This document shows, piece by piece, positions 10,702-22,548 of a stretch of 64,000 bases of DNA. A model generated the notes under the pieces. That model saw only the letters and a program-made list of their open reading frames with translations, ran no database searches and was not told where the DNA came from. The DNA comes from Phycomyces nitens (taxonomy: Eukaryota > Mucoromycota > Mucoromycetes > Mucorales > Phycomycetaceae), in assembly GCA_022702545.1 (NCBI GenBank), contig JAHRBC010000001.1:3906001-3970000 (forward strand), given 5' to 3'. Numbering within the stretch: the stretch's first letter is position 1; each line of letters starts with the position of its first letter. Both the position numbers and the translations under genes were made by a program.

Positions 10702-10834
10702 TAAGTTGTTTGGCCAATCTAAGAGAGAAAGTGAAAATAATTTTTATCATGATGATGGTACCAGTGAATGCGGCCAGTGAGTATTTGTCTAGATGGCCAT
10801 TGTGGAAAGGATGAGTTGGAATGGGAGCGCACAT

Positions 10835-11130
10835 CTATGAAAAGAGATTAATTTGTGTGTATAAAGAGGTATAAAAAATGTCTTACCAGAGAAAGGCGCC
10901 GATATCAAAAAAGCAAACAAAAGGAAAAATAAAGGGAACCAAAGAAAAAGGAGAGAGTCTGAAATTTTTTTCACCTTTGAAGCATGCTGCGGAAAGCATG
11001 ATGGATTGAGCCCAAAAACAATATCAAGGCCGATTTGCATCTCAGTGCTTCAAGACAATAGAGGAACATCTTTATAGTCATTCAAAATGCCTATATATAA
11101 CGGCCTTTTTGATATTCAACCTCTCTTACC

Positions 11131-11161
<31 letters not shown>

Positions 11162-11273
11162 TTACTTACTCACTCACCCAAACAGTTTTTGTATGTATAT
11201 TATATTTATTTTTATTTCAATTGAACAAAAACTAATAATTATAATCGAAATATACTTTATCATATTCTAGAAA
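10835..11273. promoter_or_regulatory. Divergent promoter region between gene 3 and gene 1 of transposon A
   Basis: Lies between the putative start of gene 3 (-) and the ATG of gene 1 (+). It contains CT-rich tracts, a (AC)n run at 11134-11161 and TATATTATATTT near 11197. The same head-to-head spacing is seen in elements B and C. No defined factor site is identified. Confidence 0.45.
11134..11161. repeat. (AC)14 microsatellite
   Basis: Fourteen uninterrupted AC units upstream of gene 1 of transposon A. Not present at this position in elements B or C. Confidence 0.95.
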
Positions 11274-12439
11274 ATGGTTAACCAAAGAAGAACAATTGCT
11301 CCTTGTCCCACTCCTGCTGGTCCTACTTCTGCTCCTGCTCCTGACATGGAACAGATTATGGCAAAGCTTTCCGAGATGGAAGGCAAAATGACAAACGTCG
11401 AAGTGCAAGTGGGGTCTGTAAAGGCTCAACTCAACGTTGTTGTGGCTGGTAATGCTTCAGCCATTAGAGCAATTGGTGCATTGGGTAGTGCCCATAACAC
11501 TGCTCTTGTCAACTCTCCTGCCATTCCTGTTGCACCTGTTGCTCTTCTACCAGTTGTGCCAACCAAGCAGACAAACAACGATGTCTATGTAAGTAGCAAA
11601 TTATATAGTATGTTATCAATTCATTATCTCATATACTGTGTCAGACGGCGATTCGCAAATATATGTGGAAGCCAAAGTTTTCGTCGAGAATAACTGCAGA
11701 GATCTTGGCAAACAATAACAAGCCAAGGTGGAATACAGACGTTCCTTTCAACCAAAGTCCAAACAAGGAGTTAGTTGTTAGGATTCTCAACTACTTGGAG
11801 CCCAAGTTTGAGAGCAAGGGAATGAGGAGAAGTGACTTGCACAAGAATCTTCACACCAACTTCAGGAGCCAAAGTTCCAAAGACAAGAAGTCTTCTTCGG
11901 CAAAAGCTGCCATGAACACTCGTTCAAGAAGGGCAAACCGTGCAGGCGAGGTAAGATATACTTTAAATAACTAATAAATATTTAATATCAAAGAAGCAGT
12001 ATTAACTGAGAATTTTAGAGCCATTCTCGGCACTTGAATGCCTACCTTGACAATGAGGACGCAATCAATGAGATGATGGGCAAAGATTGTGCCAACATGA
12101 TCATAAGGGAGGCAATGTCCAAGGGTGAATCTGATGTAGAGACATCTGAAAGTGGCACCAAACGTGTCATCCGTACTGTTCGCCCAGGATGGAGAAGTGA
12201 TGAGGTAAATAATAATAAGGCAATAACTGGGTTACGTGTCTGAATTGTTATATAAAATATTAATACTTGTATTTCAGTTTAATAGACTCATCACTATTGT
12301 TGACTCTCATGTCCTTGATGGAATGGGTTTGCATTCCCATCAATTCTTGCCTCGGGTTTTTAAGAGTGTGTCAAACTCAGCGGCCCCAAATGACGTGGTT
12401 TCCCGCCTCCCACAGTGGGCTTTTAGAAACGATGTATAA
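11274..12439 (+). CDS. Gene 1 of transposon A: coiled-coil putative accessory transposition protein
   Basis: Four exons, all phase 0: 11274-11588, 11645-11950, 12019-12204 and 12278-12439, about 322 residues. Donors are GTAAGT, GTAAGA and GTAAAT; acceptors end in CAG or TAG. Exon 1 encodes a heptad-rich coiled coil (MAKLSEMEGKMTNVEVQV) and an Ala/Val/Pro-rich linker. Exon 2 encodes a basic domain (NNNKPRWNTDV, SPNKELV, NTRSRRANRAGE), exon 3 has the GESD acidic patch and RPGWRSDE, and exon 4 starts with FNRLITIVDSH. Copies at 18076 and 34152 have the same structure, with exons 2 and 3 exactly 306 and 186 nt. I do not recognise the family. Its place beside a Tnp2-like transposase suggests a TnpA-like DNA-binding partner, but that is inference. 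Confidence 0.75.
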
Positions 12440-12567
12440 ATAAAGTTGTTGTTTATATTTTCTCACCCACTTCCCCAAGAACGTAATACCGTCAATATAT
12501 ATAAAGTATATTTTTGGTGCCTTAATTTTGGTTATCTTTAAAAGAAGAAGATATTTTTTATTTTATA
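12440..12567. terminator. Convergent 3' gap between gene 1 and gene 2
   Basis: 128 bp separate the gene 1 stop from the gene 2 stop on the other strand (146 bp in element B, 132 bp in element C). The gap is AT-rich and must contain both 3' ends; no clear bidirectional poly(A) site was resolved. Confidence 0.45.
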
Positions 12568-15482
12568 TTAGGCACAGATTTTTTTTGGAAGAGGGATGAC
12601 AAGCATCATTCTCTTATTAGTTCGAGTGATGTGCTCTCCAATGGCAACTTCTAACAAAATCCTGTGTACTGGCAAGATGCTGTTATGATCAGGCATGGAA
12701 TATTCATTTTTGCAAACCTCAACACCTTCATCCTCACGCGATCTGTTAGAGGTTGTTGCAAACCATCTAACAAATGCGAATACATGTTGATTTTCATGAA
12801 CCATGCGAGTCCAGTGGTTGGTACTAGTTGATGGCGGCATGAACTTATGAATAAAGAGATATTGGATCTGGCCGGTATATGCGTTTACTGTCTGATCATT
12901 ACTACCAACAGATAACGCCTGTATATAGGATCCATGGTTGCCTAATCCATTTGCTCCACGGTAGACTTGGCCAAGTAGATCGATCGACTTCAACTTCGTT
13001 ATTTGATCGTCTACAAATGAGAACCGAGAAGAAGCTTCCTGATAGCTGGTGAGTTCGGCGATGCCATATTGCTCTCTGTAGTAACTCAACAAATGAGGAT
13101 AGTCTACATCCCCCATTGACATTGTCTTTCCAAGTTGCAGAGGAAAGGCCGAGGAAGGAAGAGGTTCATTGCCATTAACAGAGATCTCTGGATTCAAGGA
13201 AGAGTCCAAGAAGTGCTGCAAGTTGAATCGGCGTTGGGTGTCTGGTACAGTGGCAGGTGAAAGGGTGGGTGAGGAGACGAGCTTGGCAAAGACAGAAGAG
13301 AATGGGATTTTACTGGAGTATCCAAGGACTGCTTGCACATAATCGGCCTTGTACTATTCTTCAACAAAATTCCTCATATACGTTGCCTCAAAACTATCCT
13401 TTCTGTTAGTGCTCATGTTCTTTAGCAAACCATTGTATCGCTCGAACCCAAAGAGCCAATAGCCATACACTGGTCCAAAATCACGAATGGTCTCGTGAAG
13501 ATGGAGGTGCAGATGCATATTGCAGGTGAGGACACTAGGAGGGTAAAGACGCTCGCACTTTTGACAGAATTTCTCTAGGTAGTCATGGGCATCGTCAAGT
13601 TCTTCAAATGATAGGGATGGCTTTACAAGGAGACGGCAGGCATCGACAAAGTCCATCCAGTTTCTGAACTTGTCATTGTTGAGAACATCTTTCAGCAAGA
13701 CGGGAGAGTACGCCAGCACCCAGGACTTCCATTCGTCAGCTTTCATAAATGAAAACCCTTTTCCAATTTTCGCTGTCAATGAACTGTACGAGGCTGGGAG
13801 AGTCATTTTCTTGGCGATTTGCTGCATGTCGTTCAGTTGTCCACTATTGATATCACCACCAGCAATCCACTTTTCCATCATTCTCTTTGCCGTGCCCAGA
13901 AAGAGATTGTGCATGGGATCAATGATTGTTCCACGTACTAGATCAAAGTATCCAAGGCGATGCAGCTGCGACCATCGAACACCATTTTCGATCTCCAGCT
14001 GATGCCTTTCTGAGGGTGTACTAGCACTCTTCCACACCTCAGCATGCACCCTGTTTTCGACACCATGACGAATAGACCACTCCAGATAGTTGAAACCACG
14101 AAAGTCCACACTGCTTGTCCCAGCAAGACGACTGAATTGACGACTGCATTTATAGCAGGCATTGGTGCTATTGTGGGATGTGAATCTGCTCGTTTTCCTG
14201 GCTGCTGGGATATCACATGCCACCATTAGGAGTGCAGCATGGACGGTTGCTCCAGATCGATACTCAAAGGTTGGAATTGTCATTCCAACGTACAACTGCT
14301 CAAGGTCATCCACCAAAGGCTTGAGATAGCTGTTGATCTCATACGACTTGGGCTCCTTTGGTCCAGGCATTAGCCCAACCAAGACGACGTTCTCTGGCTT
14401 GAACCTTTCATCTCTGGGCAAGTTGTTGATTGCCAAATATATGGCACCAGAGGAGTGGGTGACACCATCGAAGGGCTGAAACCAGTCGATGTTGAGAGTC
14501 AACAGAAGAGAACGAGGGCGGGCAACAAATGAAAGACCATCACTGTCTTTCAACTCCTTCCACATCTTGCCATCGTAAACGTCACACATGGTGTCTGCCA
14601 CCTTCAGCTCGTCGTTCCAGAGGCCAATCTTCTGCTCGAAACCAGGACGAAGAAAGAGAACCTTGAGTGCATCTTTGACGGACTGATACACAAAGATTTT
14701 CTTTGGAACCATGGCACCAGACGTCGACTTCTTTCTCAGCTCACAGTTACAAGTTATGTTTGCGCCTATTTTCACAGAGCTACACAAGGGAGGAACAGAA
14801 ATAGATTCTTCGTAGATCTGGTGGCAATCTGGGCAAGAAACAAATCGTTTGATATCTTTGGTGATATTGCTAAAACCCGTCATCTTCTGAAGACCAGCAA
14901 GACTTGTTGGTAGCTGAAAGTCTTGTCCATAAACCATCAAGAGCTCATTGACAAACTGGATCAATACAACTGCACCCTTGTTGACTGCATAACGGGATGC
15001 AAAAAGAACAACGAAAATGGCAATGGCCCTGTGCACTGGATTTTCGGGCATACCAGGAGCACCAAAGGGTTCTGTTTTAAAAAAGGAAAATTATTAACAC
15101 TCAATTTTGGCATGCTTCTTTATGATAGTTATTCAATACTGACCTTCGCCGTTGAACTCCTCAACATCAATCTCCTCAACATCACTCTCTTCATTGTTGC
15201 CATTGTCGCTGTCATTGGCAATCTCGGTGTCATTGCCATTGACCTCATTGTCAGCCAAATCATCGTCAGACATCGGGACGGAATCCAAAAAAGGTAGGTT
15301 GGCCTGACCGCCCATTGTTTCCATGGATTCAGATTCAAACATCGGGATTGCTACAAATATGGAATAGATTAGTTTATTGCCCTTAAACTGGTTTTCAAAT
15401 AAATATTTTTTACCCTCAACATCAACATCCATAATGACACTTTGTGTGCCTGAGGTTCAATTAACACTGCAAAAACTGTGGG

Positions 15483-15989
15483 GTAAAACCATGTATATAA
15501 CCAGAAATAAATAGGGGAAAAGTTTAGGTTTTCAGGGGAGAACAGAATACTACGAGTATGGGAGTAAGCAAGGTTTCTCCTGGGCTCAAAGTCGAATCTC
15601 ATACAGGTGCAAAGTTGAAAACTTTTGGGAGAGTAGGGTTCGTTAGCTTTTTCTGCATATAGATTTTTGGTGTTTACCAGATTTTTGTGCTTAAAACTAT
15701 GTTTTTAGTGTAATAGATTATGTGTTTATAAATTGAAAAGACGATTACACACAGCAAATAAAGTTGGGGAGAAGCTGGCTTTCTCCATGGTATCAAGGAT
15801 ATCCTCAAGCAATTAACCAATCATCGAATACTATTACTGTGCAATCAAGCATAGAATGATCCCCCCCATTGTTTTATACCCCGTACTTATTAGGTTTATG
15901 GTTTATATTTGTGTTTATTGGAAAGAATAGAATGGCTCTGTACACAAGCTCTAATACTATTACTGTATATCCTTGCCGCTTCTACCGGC
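15483..15989. other. Left subterminal region of transposon B, no gene seen
   Basis: About 500 bp of AT-rich DNA between the left inverted repeat and the stop of gene 3. It is repeated in inverse orientation at 57472-57977 of element F. No open frame worth naming. Confidence 0.5.
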
Positions 15990-17658
15990 CTACTTGATAC
16001 TACTTGGATCGGGTGCTTCACTACTGAACAATACCTGAAAATAGGGACCGACGGCGATTTGGGTGGTTGCGGCAGTATTCTAATACAATAAAAGTTATAT
16101 TAGTGACATATATTCAAGAGTGCGGGTGTTGTTCAAGATGCGAGGTATTTTATACTTACATTGTAAGGGATGGATAAGAACGGACAAAGTGGGGCTGAGT
16201 TGTGCGGCATGGCATGGCATCTTGTATGATTAGATTGACTAGAGATGGGGTAAAGTAAATTAGTATGGGTGAATTGGGTAATAGAATAATCGATTTACAT
16301 ACCAGAAACAGAGTTGACAATTAAGTAGAGGGATGTTACGTGATGACCAACAATAGATTCTTATTAAGAGTATAGAACAATATTAGTAAATAGCCAGAAT
16401 AATATTATGGAAAGAGATAAAGACCAAGAAAAGGCATTACCATTATGATAACCAGTCGTAGATGATGAAGGGGCCAGATGGGGTGGACAGTGATGGCGGC
16501 GGTCTATAGTAGAATAAGAAATGTTAAAGGAGAAAATAGTTTGACACGAAGAGTTTTTACCAAGCCACCAATGACGATACCATATAATAGACCGTTTGAG
16601 TAGAGGAGGTCTATAAGATAAAAAGAGAGAATCAGAATAGTGTTATGGAAAGTATAAAGACTAAGAGACAGCATTACCGTTATGATAACAGTTGAGGATG
16701 ATGGGGAAGCCAGATGGGGTGATTGATGGCGGCGGTCTATAGTAGAATAAGAAACGTTAGAGGATAAAATAGTTTGACACGAAAATATTTTTTACCAAGC
16801 CACCAATGACGATACCATATAATAGACCGTTTGAGTAGAGGAGATCTATAATATAAAAAGAGAGAATCAGAATAGTGTTATGGAAAGTAGAAAGACTAAG
16901 AGACAGCATTACCGTTATGATAACAGTTGAGGATGATGGGGGAGCCAGATGGGGTGATTGATGGCGGCGGTCTATAGTAGAATAAGAAACGTTAAAGGGG
17001 AAAATTATTTGACACGATTTTTTACCATGCCACTGATGACCATACCATATAATAGGCGTGTGAACGGAATATGTCTATAAAATAAAAAGAGAGAATAACA
17101 ATAATATTATAGAAAAGTATAGACCAAGAAATGGCATTACCATTATGATAACCAGTTGTAGATGATGGAAGAGACGGACAGGGTGTGATGGGGGTGACCC
17201 AAGTAGAATAAACAACGTTAGAGAAAAAAAGTTTGACACCAAAAGGTTCTTTTTTACCATGACACTGATGACGATACCAATATAATAGACTGTGTGAGTG
17301 GCGGAAGGCTATAAGATAAAAAGAGAGGATCAGAATAATATTATAAAAAATATAAAGACCAAAAAAAGATATTACCATTATGATTACAATCGTACATGAA
17401 GGAAGAGGTAGATGGGGTGATTGGTGGTGTGGTCTACAATAAAATAAGCAACGTTAGAATAGAAAATCGTTTGACACAAAAAGATTTTTTAGCCCAATAT
17501 TGATGATTGAACCATATAATAAAGCTGTGTGAGTTGAGGAGGTCTATAAAATAAAAAAAAGAGAGTCAGGATAATTTACGAGATGCTAAAGGCACATTCA
17601 ACTGACCACAGATTGTTTGGATGAGCAATGCAGGCAGGATGTATTGGAATGAGCGCAT
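15990..17658 (-). pseudogene. Gene 3 (micro-exon gene) of transposon B, five exon-pair cassettes
   Basis: Exon 1 is 17580-17658 if ATG at 17658 is used. Alternating exons of about 50 nt (type b) and 59-63 nt (type a) follow, five pairs down to about 16443, then single exons near 16322-16380 and 16167-16230 and the last exon 15990-16079 ending in TAG. Introns are about 57-70 nt, with GTAATGC or GTAAAAAA donors and TATAG acceptors. The last exon encodes NTAATTQIAVGPYFQVLF and differs from element C mainly at silent sites. The donor after the first type-b exon is lost (CTAAAAAA), several type-a exons have lost single bases, and the exon near 16350 has a TAA where C has TAC, so this copy is probably dead. 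In exon 1 one frame starts MRSFQYILPALLIQTICGQL, signal-peptide-like; another open frame (HALIPIHPACIAHPN) fits A and C better, so secretion is unproven. Confidence 0.55.
16443..17540 (-). repeat. Tandem exon-intron cassette array, unit about 235 bp, five units
   Basis: Each unit is exon a (about 59 nt), intron (about 59), exon b (about 50) and intron (about 67) on the - strand. The two units starting at 16561 and 16796 (CAAGCCACCAATGACG) are nearly identical and exactly 235 bp apart, pointing to a recent duplication; the others are more diverged. Splice-site dinucleotides are kept in most units. Confidence 0.8.
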
Positions 17659-18075
17659 GTTTATAAAGAAGCCGCCGATTTTTTAGTGTAAAGAGGTGTA
17701 AAAAAGAAAGAAAAAATGGGCCCGGATATAGGAAACGAGGGAAAGGAAAAAAGAGCAAAAAGAAAAGAATACAAGGATATATAATTTGAAACAGAGACAG
17801 AATAGGTGTAATGGATAGAATCTAAAAACAAATGGAGCCATTCATTAGTGTGTACAAGAAGTGTTTGGATCCGCTCATCAAACTCTTTTTTTATAAATAC
17901 TCTGTATTTTATATTCTCAAAGGCCTGTTCACACACAACACACCCTTCTGCTTCCCAAAACCTTTCAATAAAACAAATATCAATTGTATGTATAAGACAT
18001 TACATATTTTATATGAGATCCCATGAAATAAAGACAATTAACAATTGAAAATTATTATTTGATATTTTGTAGATT
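17659..18075. promoter_or_regulatory. Divergent promoter region between gene 3 and gene 1 of transposon B
   Basis: Head-to-head intergenic region of about 400 bp. Purine-rich runs near 17700-17770 read as CT-rich on the - strand, a common pattern before fungal start sites. No defined binding site was recognised. Confidence 0.4.
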
Positions 18076-19286
18076 ATGGCAAACAGACGTGCAATTGCTC
18101 CTCGAACAACCGACGAGTTCAGGGAATTGATGGACAGATTGACCAGTGTGGAGGCTGGTTTGTCCAATGTGACTGGAGAGGTGCGTTCTGTTGGCACCAG
18201 GCTAGCCACTATGGACACCAGGCTTGGTGTTATCATCCAAGATGGTGCCAGTACCATTGCCATCTTGGATGGTTTTGGAAATGTCCCTGGGGCAACTTCT
18301 TCTGCCCCCGTTGCTGCTGCTTCCGTTGCTGCTGCCCCCATTGTTGCTGCCCTCATTGTTGCTGCTCCCGTTGCTGCTGCTCCTCTCTCCCCCACTGTGG
18401 TTGCACTTGCTGCGTTTGAAGCTCCTCAAATGCAGGAAACCAACCGCGCGTATGTGAGTATATACTATTGAAATATATTGCTAGTCTAATACCTTCTAAA
18501 AATATATTAGGGCTTCATCAGACGCTACCTGAAGACCCAAAACTTCAGGTCCAACAACCCAGACTTGGTTGAGGCTAACAACCGAAAGCCTAGCTGGAGA
18601 ACGGACGTGGCCTTTAACGAGAGTCCCAACAAAGAGTTGGTACTCGAGATAATGGCCTATCTCCAGCCAAGGTTTCTCGAGTCTGGGTTGAGGTACCCTG
18701 ACCTCCGCCGGTATATATACACCAACTTCAATGGAAGGCGGACTCAGGAGAAGAAGTCTTTTGAGAAGCGAGCAGAAGCAAATGCTCGCTCAAGAAGAAA
18801 TGGCCGTCAGGCGGACGTGAGTTATTATTTTTATTATGAAAAGGATTCCTATTAACTCAATTGACAATCATATATTTCATCAGCATCTCACTCGCCGCCG
18901 GGAGGCATACTCCAATAACAAGGCGGCGATTGACCAAGAAATGGACCGGGACTGCAGCAATCTCATCCAAAAGGCAGCAATGTCTGAGGGTGAGTCTGAC
19001 GATGAGGGGAGCGATGCTTCGTTCGGGCGTCGCATCCTCACTGCGCGCCCAAGCTGGCGAAGCGACGAGGTAAATAAATTCGCAAAGAATATTGTTTATT
19101 ATTTTTATAGAATACTAATGAATATTTTAGTTCAATCATTTCCTTGAACTCGTCGATGACTACGTGCTTGCCGGCTTGGGAACAAGACATCGTCAGATGC
19201 TTCGTCGAAAGTTTGGCCGCGTTGACGAAGTAGCAGTCCCGGAGGGAATGGTCCCTCCCCCGCCTGAATGGGCCGTTAGAAATTAA
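18076..19286 (+). CDS. Gene 1 of transposon B: coiled-coil putative accessory transposition protein
   Basis: Exons 18076-18453, 18511-18816, 18884-19069 and 19131-19286, all phase 0, about 342 residues. Exon 1 encodes a coiled coil (FRELMDRLTSVEAGLSNV, VRSVGTRLATMDTRLGVI) and a long Ala/Val/Pro linker. Exon 2 has the conserved KPSWRTDVAFNESPNKELV, the Arg-rich NARSRRNGRQAD, and is 306 nt as in A and C. Exon 3 (186 nt) has EGESDDEGSD and RPSWRSDE. Exon 4 starts FNHFLELVDDYV and ends EWAVRN. No stop or frameshift is visible, so this copy looks functional although gene 2 beside it is damaged. Family unrecognised; role inferred from context. Confidence 0.75.
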
Positions 19287-19432
19287 AAAAATTTAAAAAA
19301 AATAAAAAAAAACCTCATCTTTGCTCCTCTCATGCACTCAATCCTAAAGACTCATTCAAATCCTATACTTGTTTATTTTATTCTGGTATGCAATCTTGTT
19401 TAAAAATGAGTAAAGACATATTTTATTAAAAC

Positions 19433-22400
19433 TTAAGCATATATTTTTTTAGGTAAAGGGATAACCAGTATCTTCTTTACATTATTTTGGGTCATATGTT
19501 CAGCCAGTGCTACTTCTAACAGAATGCGATGTACAGGCACAATACTGTGGTAGTTGGCTGGAGAAAATTGTGGCCTACAAATGTCAACACTTTCATGTTC
19601 TCTTGTACGCTCGGAATCAAAGACAAACCAGCGAACGTACGCGAAAACATGTTGCTTATTGTGATGACGATTTAGTCGGCCATGAGACATAGGGGGCATA
19701 GACTGGGAATGGACAAACATATATTGAATCTCGCCTGTGTACGCAGTCGGATTTTCGTCGTCATTTCCAGAGAACAGAGCTTGAACATAAGAACCATGAC
19801 CGACAGTACCCTTCTTGCCTTTGTATGACTGGCCAAGGAGATCGATAGACGCGATCTTGCATATTTGGTTGTCAACAAAATACGGCGAAGATGAGGCATG
19901 TCGGTAATCCACTAAATCTGGCTTTGCATATACGAGCTTATAGTGTTCCAAGAGATAGGGATATTCAAGGTCGTTCATTGATTCATACGGTTTCATAGAG
20001 AGTGGCAACGCAGAAGGAGGGAGAGGTTCGTTGCCTTTGATAGAGAGTGGATTCATAGAGGATTGCATAAATGCTCTCAACCGGAAAGGGCCTTGAGACA
20101 TGGCATAGGAGGGGGCATAGGAGGAGGCATGGGAGGAGGCATGGGATGGGGCATAGGATGGGGCATAGGAGGAGGAGGTAAGCTTGGACATAAAGGGGCG
20201 GAAGGGGTTTGACTGGGACATTGAAGAACAGAAGATACATAATCGCCCTTGTATGCATCATTAATAAAGTTCTTCATGTAGGTGGACTCAAAGCCGTCTC
20301 GTCTGTTGGTCTTGATGTTTTTTAACAATCCATTGTATCTCTCAAATGAAAACAGCCAATAACCGTACACTGGTCCAAAATCACGAATAATGGTATGAAG
20401 ATGAAGGTGTAGGTGCATGTTACAAGTGAGAAGATTCGCAGGATATAGGGACTGACATCTTCGACCGAACGTTTCCAGGAAATCGTGGGCATCGGTTGCC
20501 TCGGAAAACGAGATTGCTGGCTTGACCAAAAGGCGGCAGGCATCAACGAAGCTGATCCAGTTGTTGAAGTTGTCAGGAGGGAGCACACCTTTCAACAGGA
20601 CTGGAGAGTATACGAGGACCCAGGACTTCCACTCGTCTGCTTTCATGTAGGAAAAGCCTTTTCCGATCTTGCCTTTGAGGACAGCATAATCGGCCGGCAG
20701 AACCATAGACTCGGCAGTCTTTTGCATGGCAGCAAGATCACGGTCTGTGATCAGGCCATCGTCAATCCACCTCTCGACCATTCGCTTGGCCGTACCCAAG
20801 AAGAGATTGTGCATGGGATCAATGATCGTGCAGCGAACAACGTCAAAGTATCCAAGGCGATGCAACTGGGACCATCGAACGCCATTTTCGATTTCCAGCT
20901 GATGCCTTTCTGAGGGCGTACTGGCACTCTTCCACACCTCAGCATGCAACCGATTTTCGACACCACTGCGAAGGGACCACTGTGCAGAGTCGAAGCCACG
21001 AAAGTCAATGCTGTTTGTTCCGTCCAAACGAGAGAAACCACGACTACACTTGAAGCATGCATGGGTGCTGTTGTGGGAAGTAAACCCACTCGTCTTTCTG
21101 GCAGCTGGAATGTCGCACGCCACCATAAACAACGCAGCACGGACGGTAACACCTGATGAACACTCGGCAGTTCGCATCTTTACACCAACGTACAGCTCTT
21201 CCAAATCGTCCACCAACGGCTTGAGATAGTGGTTGATCTCGTCAGATTTTGGTTCCTTGGGCCCAGGCATAAGTCCAACAAGAATGATGTTCTCTGCCTT
21301 GAATCGCTCAGCCCTAGGAAGATTGTTGACGGCCAAGTAGATCGCACCACAGGAATAGGTCACCCCATCGAACGGCTGGAACCAGTCAACGTTCAATGTC
21401 AGCATGAGAGAACGTGGGTCTTGGACGAAAGAAACACCATTCGAGTCCTTGAGCTCCTTCCACATGGCGCCGTCGTACACATCGCACATCGTGTCTTCGA
21501 CCTTCAGCTCCTTGTTCCAATGGCGGATTCTTGCTTCGAAATCTGGGTGGAGGAAAAACACTCTCAACGCCTGCTTGACAGAATGGTAGTTGTATTGGCG
21601 TCTGGCTACCAAAAGCACCTGATGATGACACCTTCATCAACTGGGAATCGCAAGAGGAACGTGCTCCTGGCTTCTGGAAATCGCACCGAAGGGGAACAGA
21701 CCCAGCTTCCTCGTACACCTTGTGACAATCCTGGCACACAACAGATTTCCTTATTCCTTGGGACATGGCTGAAAATCCTGTCATGCGCTGCAGACCAAGC
21801 AGGCTTGTGGGCAGTTGGAAATCTTGATCATAGATTGTCAAGAGCTTGTTGACAAACTCGATCAAGACAACGGCGCCCTTGTCAACCACATAACGGGATG
21901 CAAACAGGACAACAGAAATGGCGATGAACCTGTGCACTGGGTTTTCAGGCATTTGGGGGGAGGCAAAAGGATCTATTTTAAAATGGAAAATATTAACACC
22001 CAATTTTTTAGGCTTTTTCTCTATTTAACACTGACCTTCACCATCCAACTCCTCAACTTCGATCTCTTCCAAATCGCCCTCGTCGTCATCATCACCACCG
22101 TCCATCTCATTCTCATCAGCATCGGCATTAGCCTCATTGTCAGCACCAATTTCGCCATGATCGGCAAAAGGATCGGCTTCCAAAAACGGCGAGTTCTCCT
22201 GATCACCAAGTACATCTGAGGACCCGACTTTATGGAACAAGGTAGCCAGATATAGAATATAGTAGTTATTTAGTTTCTATTGCTATGCCAATAAATAATC
22301 CTTACGTTCAAAATCAACATCTATCATATTGCGTTGAGAGGAGATTTCTAGTAAAATATATTATGATACAATTCATAGAGTGTTTACAAAAGTAACTTGC

Positions 22401-22548
22401 CCCTTTTGCAATTTTCAAGACGCTCTAATCTTGCTCTCTTTGCATGACGTTGAGCAGTCAGTTTCTGGACAAGACTGTAACCATTCTTGCTTGTACTGCA
22501 TCTAGGGCAAAAGCACTTCTCATTGTAGACATCGGAAGTAGAAGACAT
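19433..22548 (-). pseudogene. Gene 2 of transposon B: Tnp2-like transposase with frameshifts
   Basis: Exon 1 is about 22388-22548 (MSSTSDVYNEKCFCPRC, CxCxxC), a small exon 22306-22347 encodes MIDVDFE, an acidic exon lies near 22036-22240 and the main exon is 19433-21972. The core has LMLTLNVDWFQPFDG, VGLMPGPKEPKSDEI, VACDIPAARKTSGF, CFKCSRGF, IDPMHNLFLGTAKRM and FGPVYGYWLFSFERYN. Two single-base frame breaks lie in homopolymers: an A-run at 21611-21614 and a G-run at 20204-20207. A 12-bp repeat tract lies in the C-terminal linker. Gene 1 and gene 2 converge with 146 bp between stops. It is either a recent pseudogene or an intact gene with sequencing errors. Confidence 0.8.
20104..20183 (-). 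repeat. 12-bp tandem repeat in the transposase linker of element B
   Basis: Variants of GGCATAGGAGGA repeat about six times. On the - strand it reads Ser-Tyr-Ala-Pro or Pro-Met-Pro-Pro repeats depending on frame; both are open, so the frameshift next to it does not create a stop at once. Confidence 0.75.

Larger units (their letters stand above)
6760..10834 (-). pseudogene. Gene 3 (micro-exon gene) of transposon A, one exon split by a CACTA element
   Basis: Exons in transcript order: about 10762-10834, then 10705-10718 joined to 7341-7366 (split by the CACTA insertion), 7226-7284, 7082-7141, 6944-7017 and 6760-6870 ending in TAG. Nearly all borders carry GT and AG, several with strong donors (GTATGT, GTAAGT). 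If the insertion is ignored, one frame stays open through all exons, including LPFLFTPSASSIIRNC, PYNSSPLCTLLPISCN and NTPAAQKITGYSYFC. The last two motifs match elements B and C in the same frame at the same splice junction (PHNSAPLCPFLSIPYN then NTAATTQIAVGPYF). The first exon and start ATG at 10834 are uncertain. The protein is unrecognised. This is the simplest version, with one copy of the exon-pair cassette. Confidence 0.6.

Noticed and set aside
15909..16091. Conserved 60-residue frame on the + strand, repeated at 57370-57552 on the - strand
   Set aside because: It is antisense to the last exon of gene 3 and is conserved because elements B and F are near-identical inverted copies.
17022..17378. 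Hydrophobic - strand frames across the gene 3 array (for example 17022-17378, 33049-33327)
   Set aside because: They run through predicted introns with T-rich sequence and owe their length to the low stop density of that strand.
16443..17540. Regular 235-bp array considered as a CRISPR or satellite
   Set aside because: The units are far too long for CRISPR, and their borders coincide with splice sites, so an exon cassette array fits better.
17580..17658. Signal peptide MRSFQYILPALLIQTICGQL in exon 1 of gene 3 as proof of secretion
   Set aside because: The start ATG is lost in element C, and the alternative frame HALIPIHPACIAHPN aligns better with element A; the start is unresolved.
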